Shown here in pieces: positions 1 to 8,887 of a DNA stretch of 64,000 nucleotides. The stretch lies in the NCBI RefSeq assembly GCF_034541975.1, contig NZ_JAVYJM010000001.1. One strand, 5' to 3'. Made by a program: the position numbers and the translations under genes. The DNA comes from Dermacoccus abyssi (GTDB lineage Bacteria > Actinomycetota > Actinomycetes > Actinomycetales > Dermatophilaceae). Under the pieces are notes generated by a model. It had not been told where the DNA came from. It made no database searches and saw only the letters and a program-made list of their open reading frames with translations. Positions within the stretch are counted from its first letter, which is position 1. Each line of letters begins with the position of its first letter.

Positions 1-1084
1 CGGAGCCGAGGAGCTCTTCCCAGGAGGCCTCGAACTTCTCGAGACCCTCGGTCTCGAGCTGCTCGACGACGTCGGCGTACGAGACGCCGACCTGCTCGAG
101 GGCATCCATCGTGGCCTTGGCCTCGCCGTATGAGCCGCTCACGCGGTCACCCGCGATCTGGCCGTGGTCGGCGAGCGCGTCCAGCGTCTTCGGCGGCATG
201 GTGTTGACCGTGTTCGGCGCAGCGAGCTCGACGACGTACAGCGTGTCGGACAGGTTCGGGTCCTTGACGCCCGTGGAGGCCCAGAGCGGACGCTGCACGT
301 GGGCGCCGTCGTCCGCGAGGGTCTGCCAACGCGGCGTGCCGAAGACCTCTTCGAACGCCTGGTAGGCGAGGCGGGCGTTCGCGATGCCCGCCTTGCTCTT
401 GAGTTCCTTCGCGGCGTCGGAGCCGATTGCGTCGAGGCGCTTGTCGAACTCGGTGTCGACGCGGCTGACGAAGAACGAGGCGACCGAACGGATGGTCGAC
501 AGGTCCTTGCCGTTCTCGCGGGCCTGCTCGAGGCCCGTGAGGAAGGCGTTCATGACGCCGCGGTAGCGGTCGAGCGAGAAGATCAGCGTGACGTTGACGC
601 TGATGCCCTCGGCGAGCGTGGCGCTGATCGCGGGCAGGCCCTCGACCGTGGCCGGGATCTTGATCATGCAGTTGGGGCGGTCGATCGTCTCCCACAGCTG
701 CTTGGCCATCTTGATCGTGCCGTCGGTGTCGCGCGCCATGCGCGGGTCGACCTCGATCGAGACGCGGCCGTCCTCGCCGTTCGTGGCGTCGTACACCGGG
801 CGCAGGATGTCGCACGCGGAGATGACGTCCTCGGTGGTGATGGTGAAGACGGCCTCGTCGACGCCCTTGCCGGAGGCGGCGAGCTCGGCGACCTGCTCGT
901 TGTAGGCCGAGCCGTTCGACAGCGCCGAGGCGAAGATCGTCGGGTTCGAGGTCACACCGACGACGTTCTTCGTCTCGACGAGCGTCTTGAGCTCGTCACC
1001 GGTGACCATCGGACGGTTGAGGTCGTCGAGCCAGATCGAGACGCCGACGTCGGAGAGGGCCTGGGTGTTCGTGTTCTGAGTCAT
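1..1084 (-). CDS. tal: Transaldolase (C-terminus cut by window edge)
   Basis: Transaldolase of the non-oxidative pentose phosphate pathway, which moves a dihydroxyacetone unit from sedoheptulose-7-P to glyceraldehyde-3-P through a Schiff-base lysine. The reverse-strand frame opens with ATG at 1084 and reads MTQNTNTQALSDVGVSIWLD, followed by LNRPMV and GVTSNPTIFASA, the conserved N-terminal signature of the actinobacterial family. No stop is met before the window edge, so the end of the protein is missing. It starts 8 nt after the transketolase stop on the same strand, so tkt-tal is an operon of the two enzymes that exchange intermediates. The identification is firm; only the C-terminus is unseen. 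Confidence 0.95.
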   Translation of the reverse strand, partial: MTQNTNTQALSDVGVSIWLDDLNRPMVTGDELKTLVETKNVVGVTSNPTIFASALSNGSAYNEQVAELAASGKGVDEAVFTITTEDVISACDILRPVYDATNGEDGRVSIEVDPRMARDTDGTIKMAKQLWETIDRPNCMIKIPATVEGLPAISATLAEGISVNVTLIFSLDRYRGVMNAFLTGLEQARENGKDLSTIRSVASFFVSRVDTEFDKRLDAIGSDAAKELKSKAGIANARLAYQAFEEVFGTPRWQTLADDGAHVQRPLWASTGVKDPNLSDTLYVVELAAPNTVNTMPPKTLDALADHGQIAGDRVSGSYGEAKATMDALEQVGVSYADVVEQLETEGLEKFEASWEELLGS

Positions 1085-1092
1085 GGAAGTAC

Positions 1093-3243
1093 TCACTTTC
1101 CTTCGACTGCTGCGATGGAGGCTTCAGCGGCTTCGACAACCTTCTCGGGCGTGAAGCCGAACTCCTTGAAGAGGGTCTTGGCGTCGGCCGAGGCACCGTA
1201 GTGGTCGATACCGACGACACGACCGTGCGTGCCGACGATGTCGCACCAGCTCATCGGGTGCCCCGCCTCGACGGCGACGCGGGCCGTGACGTTCTTCGGC
1301 AGGACGCTCTCCTTGTAGGCGTCGTCCTGCTCGTCGAACCACTCACGGCACGGCATCGAGACCACACGGGTGGCAACGCCCTTGGCCTCGAGTTCCTTCC
1401 GGGCCGCGACGGCGAGGCCGAGCTCGGAGCCGGTGGCCACGAGGATGACCTTGGGCTCGCCCTCGGAGTCGGCGAGGACGTAACCGCCCTTGGCTACGCC
1501 GTCGGCCGAGGCGTACTCGGAGCGGTCCAGCGTCGGCATCTCCTGACGGCTCAGGATGAGGCCGGTCGGGCGGTCGGTGGTCTCGAGAATCTTCTTCCAC
1601 GCCTGCGCCGTCTCGTTCGCGTCGCCCGGACGGACGACGGCGAGGTTCGGGATGGCGCGCAGCGCGGTGAGGTGCTCGATCGGCTGGTGCGTCGGGCCGT
1701 CCTCGCCGACACCGACGGAGTCGTGCGTCCACACGAAGATCGACGGGAGCTGCTGGATGGCTGCGAGACGCACCGCGGGGCGCATGTAGTCGGAGAACAC
1801 GAGGAACGTGCCGCCGTAGGCGCGCGTGAGGCCCTCGAGCTCGATGCCGTTGAGGATCATGCCCATGGCGTTCTCACGGATGCCGAAGTGCAGCGTGCGG
1901 CCGTAGGGGTTACCCGTCCACGTGTCCGTCGAGCGGTCCGAGGGGATGAACGACGGCTGGTTGTCCATCGTCGTGTTGTTCGATCCGGCGAGGTCCGCGC
2001 TTCCGCCCCACAGCTCGGGCACGACATCGGCGAGGGCATTGAGCACCTTGCCGGAGGCAGCGCGGGTGGCGATGCCCTTCTCGTCGGCGTCGAACACCGG
2101 CAGGGACTCGGCGAGGTTGTCCGGAAGCTTCTTCGCGACGACGCGCTCGAGCAGCGCTGCGGCGTCGGCGTTGGCCGACTTCCACGCGTCGAACTTCTCC
2201 TGCCAGGCGGCGTGCGCCCTCTGGCCACGCTCGACGGCCTTGCGGGTGTGCGCGATGACCTCCTCGTCGACCTGGAAGGTCTGTTCCGGGTCGAAGCCGA
2301 GCAGCTTCTTCGTGGCGGCGATCTCCTCGTCACCGAGGGCCGAACCGTGGGCCTTGCCGGAGTTCTGCTTCGTCGGAGCCGGGTAGGCAATGATCGTGCG
2401 CAGCACGACGATGGACGGCTTGTCCGTCACCTTCTTGCCGGCCTCGATCGCCTCGAAGAGGGCGTCGACGTCCTCGGTGTAGGGGCCGTTCCTGGCCGAG
2501 CCACGCCAGTCGACGATGCGCACGTCCCAGCCGTAGGCCTCGTAGCGCTTCGCGACGTCCTCGGAGAAGGAGACGTTCGTGTCGTCCTCGATCGAGATGT
2601 AGTTCTCGTCGTAGATGAGGGTGAGGTTGCCGAGCTCCTGGTGGCCGGCAAGCGAACTGGCCTCGGAGGCGACGCCCTCCATGATGTCGCCGTCGGAGGC
2701 GATGACGTAGACGTGGTGGTCGAAGGGCGACTCGCCGGCCGGCGCCTTCGGGTCGTACAGGCCCCGCTGACGACGCTGTGCCATGGCCATACCGACGGCG
2801 GAGGACAGGCCGGAACCGAGCGGGCCGGTGGTGATGTCGACACCCTTGGTGTGGTGGACCTCCGGGTGACCCGGCGTCTTCGAGCCCCAGGTGCGAAGCG
2901 CCTTGAGGTCGTCGAGCTCGAGGCCGGAGCCCGAGAGGAAGAGCTGCGTGTACTGCGTCAGCGAGGAGTGGCCGCACGAGAGGACGAAACGGTCACGACC
3001 CATCCACTCGGTGTCGGACGGGTCGTAGGTCATGACGTTCTGGTAGAGCAGGTATGCGACGGGCGCGAGGCTCATGGCCGTACCCGGGTGGCCGTTGCCG
3101 ACCTTCTGAACGGCGTCGGCTGCCAGCAGGCGAGCGGTGTCGACCGCTCGCTGGTCGACGTCGGACCAGCCGACCTTGTCGGCCTTGGGGGACGCGAGCG
3201 ACTCGTCGCGCTGCCACGTGGTGGTGGGCTGTTCCGTCGTCAC
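1093..3243 (-). CDS. tkt: Transketolase
   Basis: Thiamine-diphosphate transketolase, 716 aa, full family length. It transfers two-carbon ketol units between sugar phosphates in the cytosol. Visible signatures are the N-terminal GNGHPGTAMSLAP motif, the ThDP/Mg motif starting SDGDIMEGVASEA, the acceptor-site FGIRENAMG segment and the HDSVGVGEDGPTHQP block. The start is GTG at 3243, preceded at good spacing by AAGGAG on the reverse strand. It is first in the tkt-tal operon and diverges from ctaB across about 120 bp, which must hold both promoters. This arrangement of tkt/tal beside the haem-O synthase gene is common in actinobacteria. Confidence 0.97.
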   Translation of the reverse strand: MTTEQPTTTWQRDESLASPKADKVGWSDVDQRAVDTARLLAADAVQKVGNGHPGTAMSLAPVAYLLYQNVMTYDPSDTEWMGRDRFVLSCGHSSLTQYTQLFLSGSGLELDDLKALRTWGSKTPGHPEVHHTKGVDITTGPLGSGLSSAVGMAMAQRRQRGLYDPKAPAGESPFDHHVYVIASDGDIMEGVASEASSLAGHQELGNLTLIYDENYISIEDDTNVSFSEDVAKRYEAYGWDVRIVDWRGSARNGPYTEDVDALFEAIEAGKKVTDKPSIVVLRTIIAYPAPTKQNSGKAHGSALGDEEIAATKKLLGFDPEQTFQVDEEVIAHTRKAVERGQRAHAAWQEKFDAWKSANADAAALLERVVAKKLPDNLAESLPVFDADEKGIATRAASGKVLNALADVVPELWGGSADLAGSNNTTMDNQPSFIPSDRSTDTWTGNPYGRTLHFGIRENAMGMILNGIELEGLTRAYGGTFLVFSDYMRPAVRLAAIQQLPSIFVWTHDSVGVGEDGPTHQPIEHLTALRAIPNLAVVRPGDANETAQAWKKILETTDRPTGLILSRQEMPTLDRSEYASADGVAKGGYVLADSEGEPKVILVATGSELGLAVAARKELEAKGVATRVVSMPCREWFDEQDDAYKESVLPKNVTARVAVEAGHPMSWCDIVGTHGRVVGIDHYGASADAKTLFKEFGFTPEKVVEAAEASIAAVEGK

Positions 3244-3366
3244 GGGGAATGCTCCTTAGCATCGGATTCGTTCTCGACCCCGACACTAGTCCTCTTCGAG
3301 GGGCGCAGTCACGCTGAGTAGACTGGCCCCAAGACGGGGTCTTGCCCGTCACCCCCGAGAGCATTC

Positions 3367-4341
3367 GTGAAGGACGTCGTGACAGCGCTCGAACCAGACA
3401 CCGACACCTCGCGCCCTGATGGCGCCGCTGGTGGAAAGCGTCCCCTCAAGACGGTCATCGGTGACTACGTCTCGCTCACCAAGCCGCGCATCATCGAGCT
3501 TTTGCTCATCACGACCTTCCCGGTCATGTTTCTCGCGGAGCGCGGCATTCCGAACGCGTGGCTCATCATCGCCACCTTGATCGGTGGCACGCTTTCGGCG
3601 TCGTCGGCGAACGTGCTCAACTGCTACCTCGACCGTGACATCGACAAGCTAATGCACCGCACCGAGGGTCGCCCCCTCGTGACGGGTGCCATCTCGCCGC
3701 GCAACGCCTTGATCTTCGGCCTCGTGCTCGGTGTGGCCGCAACGCTGTGGCTCGGTCTGCTCGTCAATTGGCTCAGCTCGCTGCTGTCTCTCGCGGCGAT
3801 CGCCCTGTACGTGGGCTTCTACACGGTCCTGCTCAAGCGCCGCACGTCGCAGAACATCGTCTGGGGCGGCGTCGCCGGCTGCATGCCCGTCTTCATCGGC
3901 TGGGCCGCCGTGACGGACTCGCTGTCCTGGGCCGCCGTCGTCCTGTTCCTCGTCGTCTTCTTCTGGACGCCGCCGCACTACTGGCCGCTGTCGATGCGCT
4001 TCAAGGACGACTACGCCAACGCCGGCGTGCCGATGCTGCCGGTCGTCGCCGAGGATCTCGCCGTCGGCAAGCAGATCGTCGCCTACTCGTGGGTGACCGT
4101 CCTGACGTCGTTCGCCCTCATCCCGATCGCACCGATGGGTTGGATCTACACGGCCATCGCCGTCATCTCGGGTGGCGTCTTCCTCTTCGAGGCTCACATG
4201 CTGCTCAAGCGGGCCAAGGAGGGTGCGCCGTACTCGGTGCTCAAGCCGATGCGCCTGTTCCACTACTCGATCAGCTACCTCACGCTGCTGTTCATCGGTG
4301 TGGCCCTCGACCCCATCTGGTACTTCGCCATCGGCGGTTGA
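3367..4341 (+). CDS. ctaB: Protohaem IX farnesyltransferase (haem O synthase)
   Basis: UbiA-family prenyltransferase that attaches farnesyl to protohaem to make haem O, the precursor of haem A for aa3-type cytochrome oxidase. The 324-aa protein has an N-terminal cytosolic tail, then DYVSLTKPRIIELLLITT, the prenyl-binding motif NCYLDRDIDKLMHRTEGRPL and about nine membrane segments. GTG at 3367 is annotated; a second in-frame GTG at 3379 lies four bases after AAGGA and could be the real start. Its usual partner ctaA lies about 4.5 kb away beyond an IS element and a two-gene accessory operon. The three-gene-wide interruption looks secondary. Confidence 0.95.
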   Translation: MKDVVTALEPDTDTSRPDGAAGGKRPLKTVIGDYVSLTKPRIIELLLITTFPVMFLAERGIPNAWLIIATLIGGTLSASSANVLNCYLDRDIDKLMHRTEGRPLVTGAISPRNALIFGLVLGVAATLWLGLLVNWLSSLLSLAAIALYVGFYTVLLKRRTSQNIVWGGVAGCMPVFIGWAAVTDSLSWAAVVLFLVVFFWTPPHYWPLSMRFKDDYANAGVPMLPVVAEDLAVGKQIVAYSWVTVLTSFALIPIAPMGWIYTAIAVISGGVFLFEAHMLLKRAKEGAPYSVLKPMRLFHYSISYLTLLFIGVALDPIWYFAIGG

Positions 4342-4360
4342 TCGGTCACGGTTTTCAACG

Positions 4361-4380
4361 GCGCGCCTGCTTCGGCGCGC
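4361..4380 (+). terminator. Hairpin after ctaB
   Basis: GCGCGCC and GGCGCGC form a perfect 7-bp stem around a six-base loop, 20 nt after the ctaB stop. No T-run follows, so this is only a possible terminator. Confidence 0.4.
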
Positions 4381-4478
4381 AAACAGCCCCGACAGGGCAC
4401 CACACTGTGAGCTCCACGCACGCGCCGAAGAACTCAGCGATGTTCGCGGCGTCGAGGTGCGACAGTGCGACTCAAACC

Positions 4479-5903
4479 GGCTCTTCACAGATGAGGGTGT
4501 AGTGCCTATCGGCGCGTCGATGCCGGGATAGGCGTCGAGGCCTTCCGAAGATGGAAGTTCTTGAAGCTCACCATCTGGAAGACCTCGACGTGCCTGACGC
4601 TACCTTCACTGCCCCTGACCTGACGACCTTCGCCCGCCTGGACGAGCTCGGGTTGGAGGTGACCGGGCAGCGCCTCGAACCCGACCGTGCGGTGCTGGCC
4701 TGCCGCGTGCTCGAACCTGACGAGTGGTGCCGGCGATGCGGCTGCGAAGGCATCCCGCGTGACACCGTCACCCGCGAGCTGGCGCACGAACCGCTGGGCT
4801 GGCGCCCCACGACGCTGGCGGTCACAGTCCGCCGGTACCGGTGCACTGGATGCCCGCACGTGTGGCGCCAGGACACCACGCTGGCAGCCGAACCGCGGGC
4901 GAAGCTCTCCCGGCGGGGACTGCGGTGGGCCCTGGCCGGGATTGTCTGCCAACACCTGTCCATCGCCCGCGTCGCCGCCGGGCTCGGGGTCGCGTGGAAC
5001 ACCGCCAACGACGCCGTCCTCGCTGAGGGCAAGCGGATCCTGATCGACGACGAGCACCGCTTCGACGGCGTGGAAGTGATCGGCGTCGATGAGCACGTCT
5101 GGCGGCACACCCGCCGCGGGGACAAGTACGTCACCGTCATCATCGACCTGACCCCCATCCGCGACGGCAACGGCCCGGCACGACTGCTGGACATGATCGA
5201 AGGCCGCTCGAAGAAGACCTTCAAGACCTGGCTGGCGAGCCGGCCGAAGGACTGGCGCGAACGGGTCGACGTCGTCGCGATGGACGGCTTCACCGGCTAC
5301 AAGTCCGCTGCCACCGAGGAACTGCCGGAGGCGACCACGGTCATGGACCCCTTCCACGTGGTGCGTCTGGGCGGTGAGGCACTCGACTCGTGCCGGCGGC
5401 GGGTCCAGCGGGCCACCAAGGCACGACGAGGCCGTAAGGGCGACCCGCTCTATCGCTCCCGGCGCACGCTGCACACCGGAACGAGTCTGCTCACCCACAA
5501 GCAAGCCCAGCGCCTGGATGACCTCTTCGCCGACGAGAGACACCTGCCTGTGGAGGTCACGTGGGATGTCTACCAGCGCATGATCGCCGCCTACCGCGAG
5601 TCCGACCGCAGCAAGGGGCGGGCGGTGATGGCCGAGCTGATCGACTCCCTCGCCCGGGGCGTACCCGACGGCCTGAGCGAGGTCGTCACCCTGGGCCGGA
5701 CCCTGAACAAGCGCGCCGTGGACGTGCTGGCCTACTTCGAGCGTCCCGGCACATCGAATGGGCCTACCGAGGCGATCAACGGTCGACTGGAGCACCTGCG
5801 CGGACTGGCACTGGGCTTTCGGAACCTGACCAACTACATCGCCAGATCCCTGCTCGAGGCCGGCGGATTCAGACCCCAACTACACCCTCATCTGTGAAGA
5901 GCC
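4479..5903. mobile_element. ISL3-family insertion sequence, complete, with 8-bp target duplication
   Basis: A 1,425-bp element bounded by perfect 25-bp inverted repeats at 4479-4503 and 5879-5903; each begins GGCTCTTCACAGATG read inward. The octamer CTCAAACC occurs directly outside both ends (4471-4478 and 5904-5911), which is the 8-bp target-site duplication expected of ISL3-family transposition. The single transposase gene ends inside the right repeat. Perfect ends and duplication mean the insertion is recent and probably still competent. It sits in the ctaB-ctaA interval, on the ctaB side of the HEPN/STAND operon. Confidence 0.95.
4551..5897 (+). CDS. ISL3-family transposase
   Basis: DDE transposase of 448 aa, full length. 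The N-terminal zinc-binding region shows WCRRCGC near residue 60 and RYRCTGCPHVWRQ near residue 100; a helix-turn-helix (LSIARVAAGLGVAWNTAND) follows. The catalytic triad can be placed at Asp180 (VIGVDEHVW), Asp245 (AMDGFTGY) and Glu407 (NGPTEAINGR). The reading frame is intact and stops within the right terminal repeat, a compact layout normal for this family. Nothing suggests inactivation. Confidence 0.95.
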   Translation: MEVLEAHHLEDLDVPDATFTAPDLTTFARLDELGLEVTGQRLEPDRAVLACRVLEPDEWCRRCGCEGIPRDTVTRELAHEPLGWRPTTLAVTVRRYRCTGCPHVWRQDTTLAAEPRAKLSRRGLRWALAGIVCQHLSIARVAAGLGVAWNTANDAVLAEGKRILIDDEHRFDGVEVIGVDEHVWRHTRRGDKYVTVIIDLTPIRDGNGPARLLDMIEGRSKKTFKTWLASRPKDWRERVDVVAMDGFTGYKSAATEELPEATTVMDPFHVVRLGGEALDSCRRRVQRATKARRGRKGDPLYRSRRTLHTGTSLLTHKQAQRLDDLFADERHLPVEVTWDVYQRMIAAYRESDRSKGRAVMAELIDSLARGVPDGLSEVVTLGRTLNKRAVDVLAYFERPGTSNGPTEAINGRLEHLRGLALGFRNLTNYIARSLLEAGGFRPQLHPHL

Positions 5904-5942
5904 CTCAAACCTTTAGACCCTCCGACGTTGGAGATGGCCGCC

Positions 5943-5970
5943 GATGACGCGCTCCAAGTTTCGCGTCATC
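5943..5970 (-). terminator. Hairpin terminating the HEPN/STAND operon
   Basis: GATGACGCG and CGCGTCATC form a perfect 9-bp stem with a 10-base loop, 8 nt beyond the stop of the reverse-strand HEPN gene. It lacks a T-run, so termination is inferred from the position and stem strength. Confidence 0.5.
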
Positions 5971-5977
5971 AAGGGAT

Positions 5978-7048
5978 CTAGCTCAAGTGTTTCCTGACCA
6001 CCTTGCGCCACATCGCAGACTCGACGGCGTCGTTCTGTGAGATCAGACGCATGTGGGCGACCCGGTTCCTAAGGGGAACAACCTCCGTCCGGATCCGGCG
6101 CCAGAGCAACTTCGGCATTCCTAACTCTCCCAGCGACAAGGATTCGCGAAGATCAAGGAGTTCGGTGGTAGTCAACCACTCAAGCGGATCGCGCAGCTCC
6201 TTCACACTGGTAGCCATAGGGTGCGAATCGGCTTGGGCGCGTTCTAAGATTTCTCGCAGCAAACCGTCGTTGCCCAATGAAGTCTTCCATGAGGCGCCAG
6301 AACGCTCCACCAGCGCACCACGGATAGTGTTCCGCAAGAGTCGCTCAACGACCCACAAGTCTCCGTACACCGCAGATAGTGCAGACGACTCGTCCAGGGA
6401 AGCCGCGCTAACGAACGCAATCTTGCTCCGTATCTCTCCTTGGTCACACCAGTCAGTCCAGGCCAGCCTATCCCCGTCCAGCTTGACAAGACCCGTTCCT
6501 CGAAACGCGTTTTGGCTCGAGCGACGGCAGGCGTTTAACCCGGAAAGAGGAGAGTCTCCTCCCTCCCAAATCCTGGTCGACAGCTCTTCGATTGCTTCAG
6601 TGCCCGCGTCTGCAAGGCAGGCCTGAATATGACTTTCAGTAGAGGGGCAACCGGTGCAGGTAGGCGCATCCCCGGTTTCCTCCACAAAGACCTGTTTGGC
6701 GTCCGCGATAAGGTCACTCCCAGGCGTGACCGGAAACTCGTTCTTCGGCAGTCCGGAGATGAGAGAAAAGTAGGAGCCGCGCTCCATCTCCCGAAAGACC
6801 CTCTCGCGTAAGACACCCATGCTCACCGAACCGGCGGCCAGACCTTCTACCCCCAGAATTATGACAAACTGATCGTTTGTGGGATCAGCGTCCAGGTAGG
6901 TCCTCGGAGAGTCGAACAAGAGTGCGCCATCCAATTCAAGGAGGCATGTCCTGACGGCGCGATGAGCGTGACCCAGATGCGTGAACGATACCTTGAAGTT
7001 TTTTGATCGCTCGCGAATGGAAACAACGGAATTCAGAGTCATGCCCAT
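5978..7048 (-). CDS. HEPN-motif protein, partner of the STAND-like ATPase; candidate toxin/effector
   Basis: Unrecognised protein of 356 aa. The C-terminal third (about 225-356) looks like a HEPN domain of the Swt1/Abi kind: a helix containing LWVVERLLRNTIR, then LRNRVAHMRLI, where R327-N-R-V-A-H332 fits the Rx4H catalytic signature of HEPN ribonucleases. The N-terminal part has a beta-rich segment (NDQFVIILGVEG near 60-70) and a cysteine pair C131-T-G-C134 that could bind metal. ATG at 7048 has GGAG five bases upstream; a second ATG at 7042 overlaps the upstream stop as ATGA. Either way it is translationally coupled to the ATPase gene. Codons are far less GC-rich than in flanking genes, suggesting transfer. 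RNase activity is inferred from the motif only. Confidence 0.6.
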   Translation of the reverse strand: MGMTLNSVVSIRERSKNFKVSFTHLGHAHRAVRTCLLELDGALLFDSPRTYLDADPTNDQFVIILGVEGLAAGSVSMGVLRERVFREMERGSYFSLISGLPKNEFPVTPGSDLIADAKQVFVEETGDAPTCTGCPSTESHIQACLADAGTEAIEELSTRIWEGGDSPLSGLNACRRSSQNAFRGTGLVKLDGDRLAWTDWCDQGEIRSKIAFVSAASLDESSALSAVYGDLWVVERLLRNTIRGALVERSGASWKTSLGNDGLLREILERAQADSHPMATSVKELRDPLEWLTTTELLDLRESLSLGELGMPKLLWRRIRTEVVPLRNRVAHMRLISQNDAVESAMWRKVVRKHLS

Positions 7049-8859
7049 TGAAGCTCCAATATTTGCGCCGGAGTAAACCGTCCTCGGCTCTCATGCACTA
7101 GGCCTAGGCTGGTCAGATGGTGGACGGCAAGATCCTCGCCTGCCGAGTACTCGGAGAACTGTTCGGGACTATCGCGAAGAACTTCGAGGAGTATTGACTC
7201 TTCTGGGTAATAGCTCTTGAGATGATTTACAATTTCTTCGAGATTCCCTGCGATCGAGCGCCTCCACCCAGACAGGGCTCGCAAGACATCAGCAGACCGC
7301 ATGACTCGACGATATGTGTCTATAGGCAGCGATTTGATCACCTCGGACGCGAGGTTGCGGTAAAGGTAGGCGTGTCCTCCGGAAGCATCATAGAGGGCCC
7401 GCAGCGCACCATCCTCGATCTCAACACCCATGCGACTTCCGACCGTGCGCGCAAGGTCATCAGCCTCGGACCTAGCGAATGGGCCAACGTAGCGTGACTT
7501 TGCCCAAGAAAAGAGTGGGTTCGGGCGACCGTATAGGCGTCCATTCTCAAGTATGTGGTTGGTGAGACCCGCCAGGATGAACGTAAAGTTCGAGCGAGAC
7601 TGAGCGTTTGCGCGGAGCACGGATAGGCCCTGTGCAATCCCACCCCATGGACCTTCCGCGATATCCAGCTTGTCCGCAGGCGTGAGAAACTCGATCTCAT
7701 CGAGCATTAAGGCGACACCCACGCCCTTCGCCTCCGCCTTGGCTAGGGAATGGTCGAGGCCGGCCTTGAAGTTTCGAATAGTCGGCGATGCAATCGCTCG
7801 GGTGAGAGCATTGCTGCGGATTGCCCTGCTGTTGAGATCTTCACTGAGGCGCATGCAAATCTCGTAGACAAACTCCTCAGTGGGGTCCTCCGGCGCGGAT
7901 GGGAGCGACTCGAGATCCACGAACACGGGAAGTAATGATTCAGATCGGAGGCTATCTCGCAACTCGTGCAAGATGCTTGTCTTCCCACTCTTTCGTAGGC
8001 CGAATAGTCCGGAAACGCGTTGGTGCGCGATGTCATCTCGAAGTTCTTGAAGTAGAGTGACGCGCCCGAAAAATCGATCTCCAGACACGGGTGCCGTCTC
8101 ATAAAACAGGTCCCGTGCGTATACGCGGTCGCGAAGTTGAGTGATTATGGCGATTGGCTCGTCGCCCATATCGTGAGGCAAGGGTACTGCGGTCATGCGC
8201 AGGTTCGACCAGTCTTGCAGCTTCGTGAGGAGCCGATCGTCGGGGGCCGACAAAAAGACGAGATCTGGAGTTATTTCGCGCTTCGTTTCTTCAATCCACG
8301 CTTTTGCTGCCATGAAGCTTCGAATTTGAAGGTCAAAGAAGGGGAAGTAAAAGAAAGCTACCTCGCGGGTCAAGCCGAACGCGGCTTCAACTGCGCCGCT
8401 AAATCTGACAAGAACGACTGCCCATGCCTGCGATTCGCCTTGTTTTCGCAAGTCGGCATAAACGAACTGAGATCCCAGTGCCTGAAGCATCGACAGATGA
8501 CGTGCAGCAGCAGGAAAAGCCTGGGTCACCCTATCTATGTTGCGAAGAACGTCAGGGTGCCCGGGCGGACGAACGGGGTTTGACTGCCATGAATGTGTCG
8601 TGGCAGGGGTCTCAACGCGTGTCATCGCGACGCCAGAGTCTGTGAGGCGCTCGGCGAAGCCGCGAGCTATTAAGTACTTCTGTGCAATGTCATCTGGCAC
8701 TGAACTCGAGGCAGACTTTAGGCTGTGGCCGTCTCGCTGTAGGTCGGCGAGCACCTGCTGTGTTGAGCTCTTGGCGAGCCGTGCTAGCTCGTGGACTCTC
8801 ACTGTCATAAGAATCGTTGCCTCGTGAATGTTTGCGCTGAATGCCGTCTGCATCAACAT
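7039..8859 (-). CDS. STAND-like P-loop ATPase with IF2_N-like N-terminus; candidate defence sensor
   Basis: 606 aa from the first ATG (8859); the better start is probably ATG 8808 (residue 18), because the domain reads MTVRVHELARLAKSSTQQVL from there and GAGG lies upstream. Residues 18-65 resemble the IF2_N small helical domain of initiation factor IF-2. Residues about 100-245 are unrecognised, with a strand pattern (AWAVVLVRF, TPDLVFLSAP). The ATPase follows: RFFGRVTLL, Walker A G287-LRKSGK-T294, Walker B VALMLDE (D387-E388), sensor-like FILAGLTN (about 427), and a helical or winged-helix C-terminus to 606. This matches archaeal/STAND-type AAA NTPases. It overlaps the HEPN gene and starts 28 nt after ctaA. 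Low-GC codons suggest horizontal acquisition. Confidence 0.7.
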   Translation of the reverse strand: MLMQTAFSANIHEATILMTVRVHELARLAKSSTQQVLADLQRDGHSLKSASSSVPDDIAQKYLIARGFAERLTDSGVAMTRVETPATTHSWQSNPVRPPGHPDVLRNIDRVTQAFPAAARHLSMLQALGSQFVYADLRKQGESQAWAVVLVRFSGAVEAAFGLTREVAFFYFPFFDLQIRSFMAAKAWIEETKREITPDLVFLSAPDDRLLTKLQDWSNLRMTAVPLPHDMGDEPIAIITQLRDRVYARDLFYETAPVSGDRFFGRVTLLQELRDDIAHQRVSGLFGLRKSGKTSILHELRDSLRSESLLPVFVDLESLPSAPEDPTEEFVYEICMRLSEDLNSRAIRSNALTRAIASPTIRNFKAGLDHSLAKAEAKGVGVALMLDEIEFLTPADKLDIAEGPWGGIAQGLSVLRANAQSRSNFTFILAGLTNHILENGRLYGRPNPLFSWAKSRYVGPFARSEADDLARTVGSRMGVEIEDGALRALYDASGGHAYLYRNLASEVIKSLPIDTYRRVMRSADVLRALSGWRRSIAGNLEEIVNHLKSYYPEESILLEVLRDSPEQFSEYSAGEDLAVHHLTSLGLVHESRGRFTPAQILELQWA

Positions 8860-8887
8860 ATGACAAGGACGCGACTCCCGGACCCTT

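Noticed and set aside
147..815. 222-aa reverse-strand ORF and other long frames over tal
   Set aside because: Arg/Pro/Gly-rich shadow frame of the transaldolase gene; no conserved motif.
1201..3321. 706-aa plus-strand ORF over transketolase
   Set aside because: Antisense to an unmistakable tkt gene; composition (Val/Arg/Asp/Gly) is that of a GC-rich shadow frame.
4506..5879. 457-aa reverse-strand ORF inside the ISL3 element
   Set aside because: Antisense of the transposase, which has all catalytic residues.
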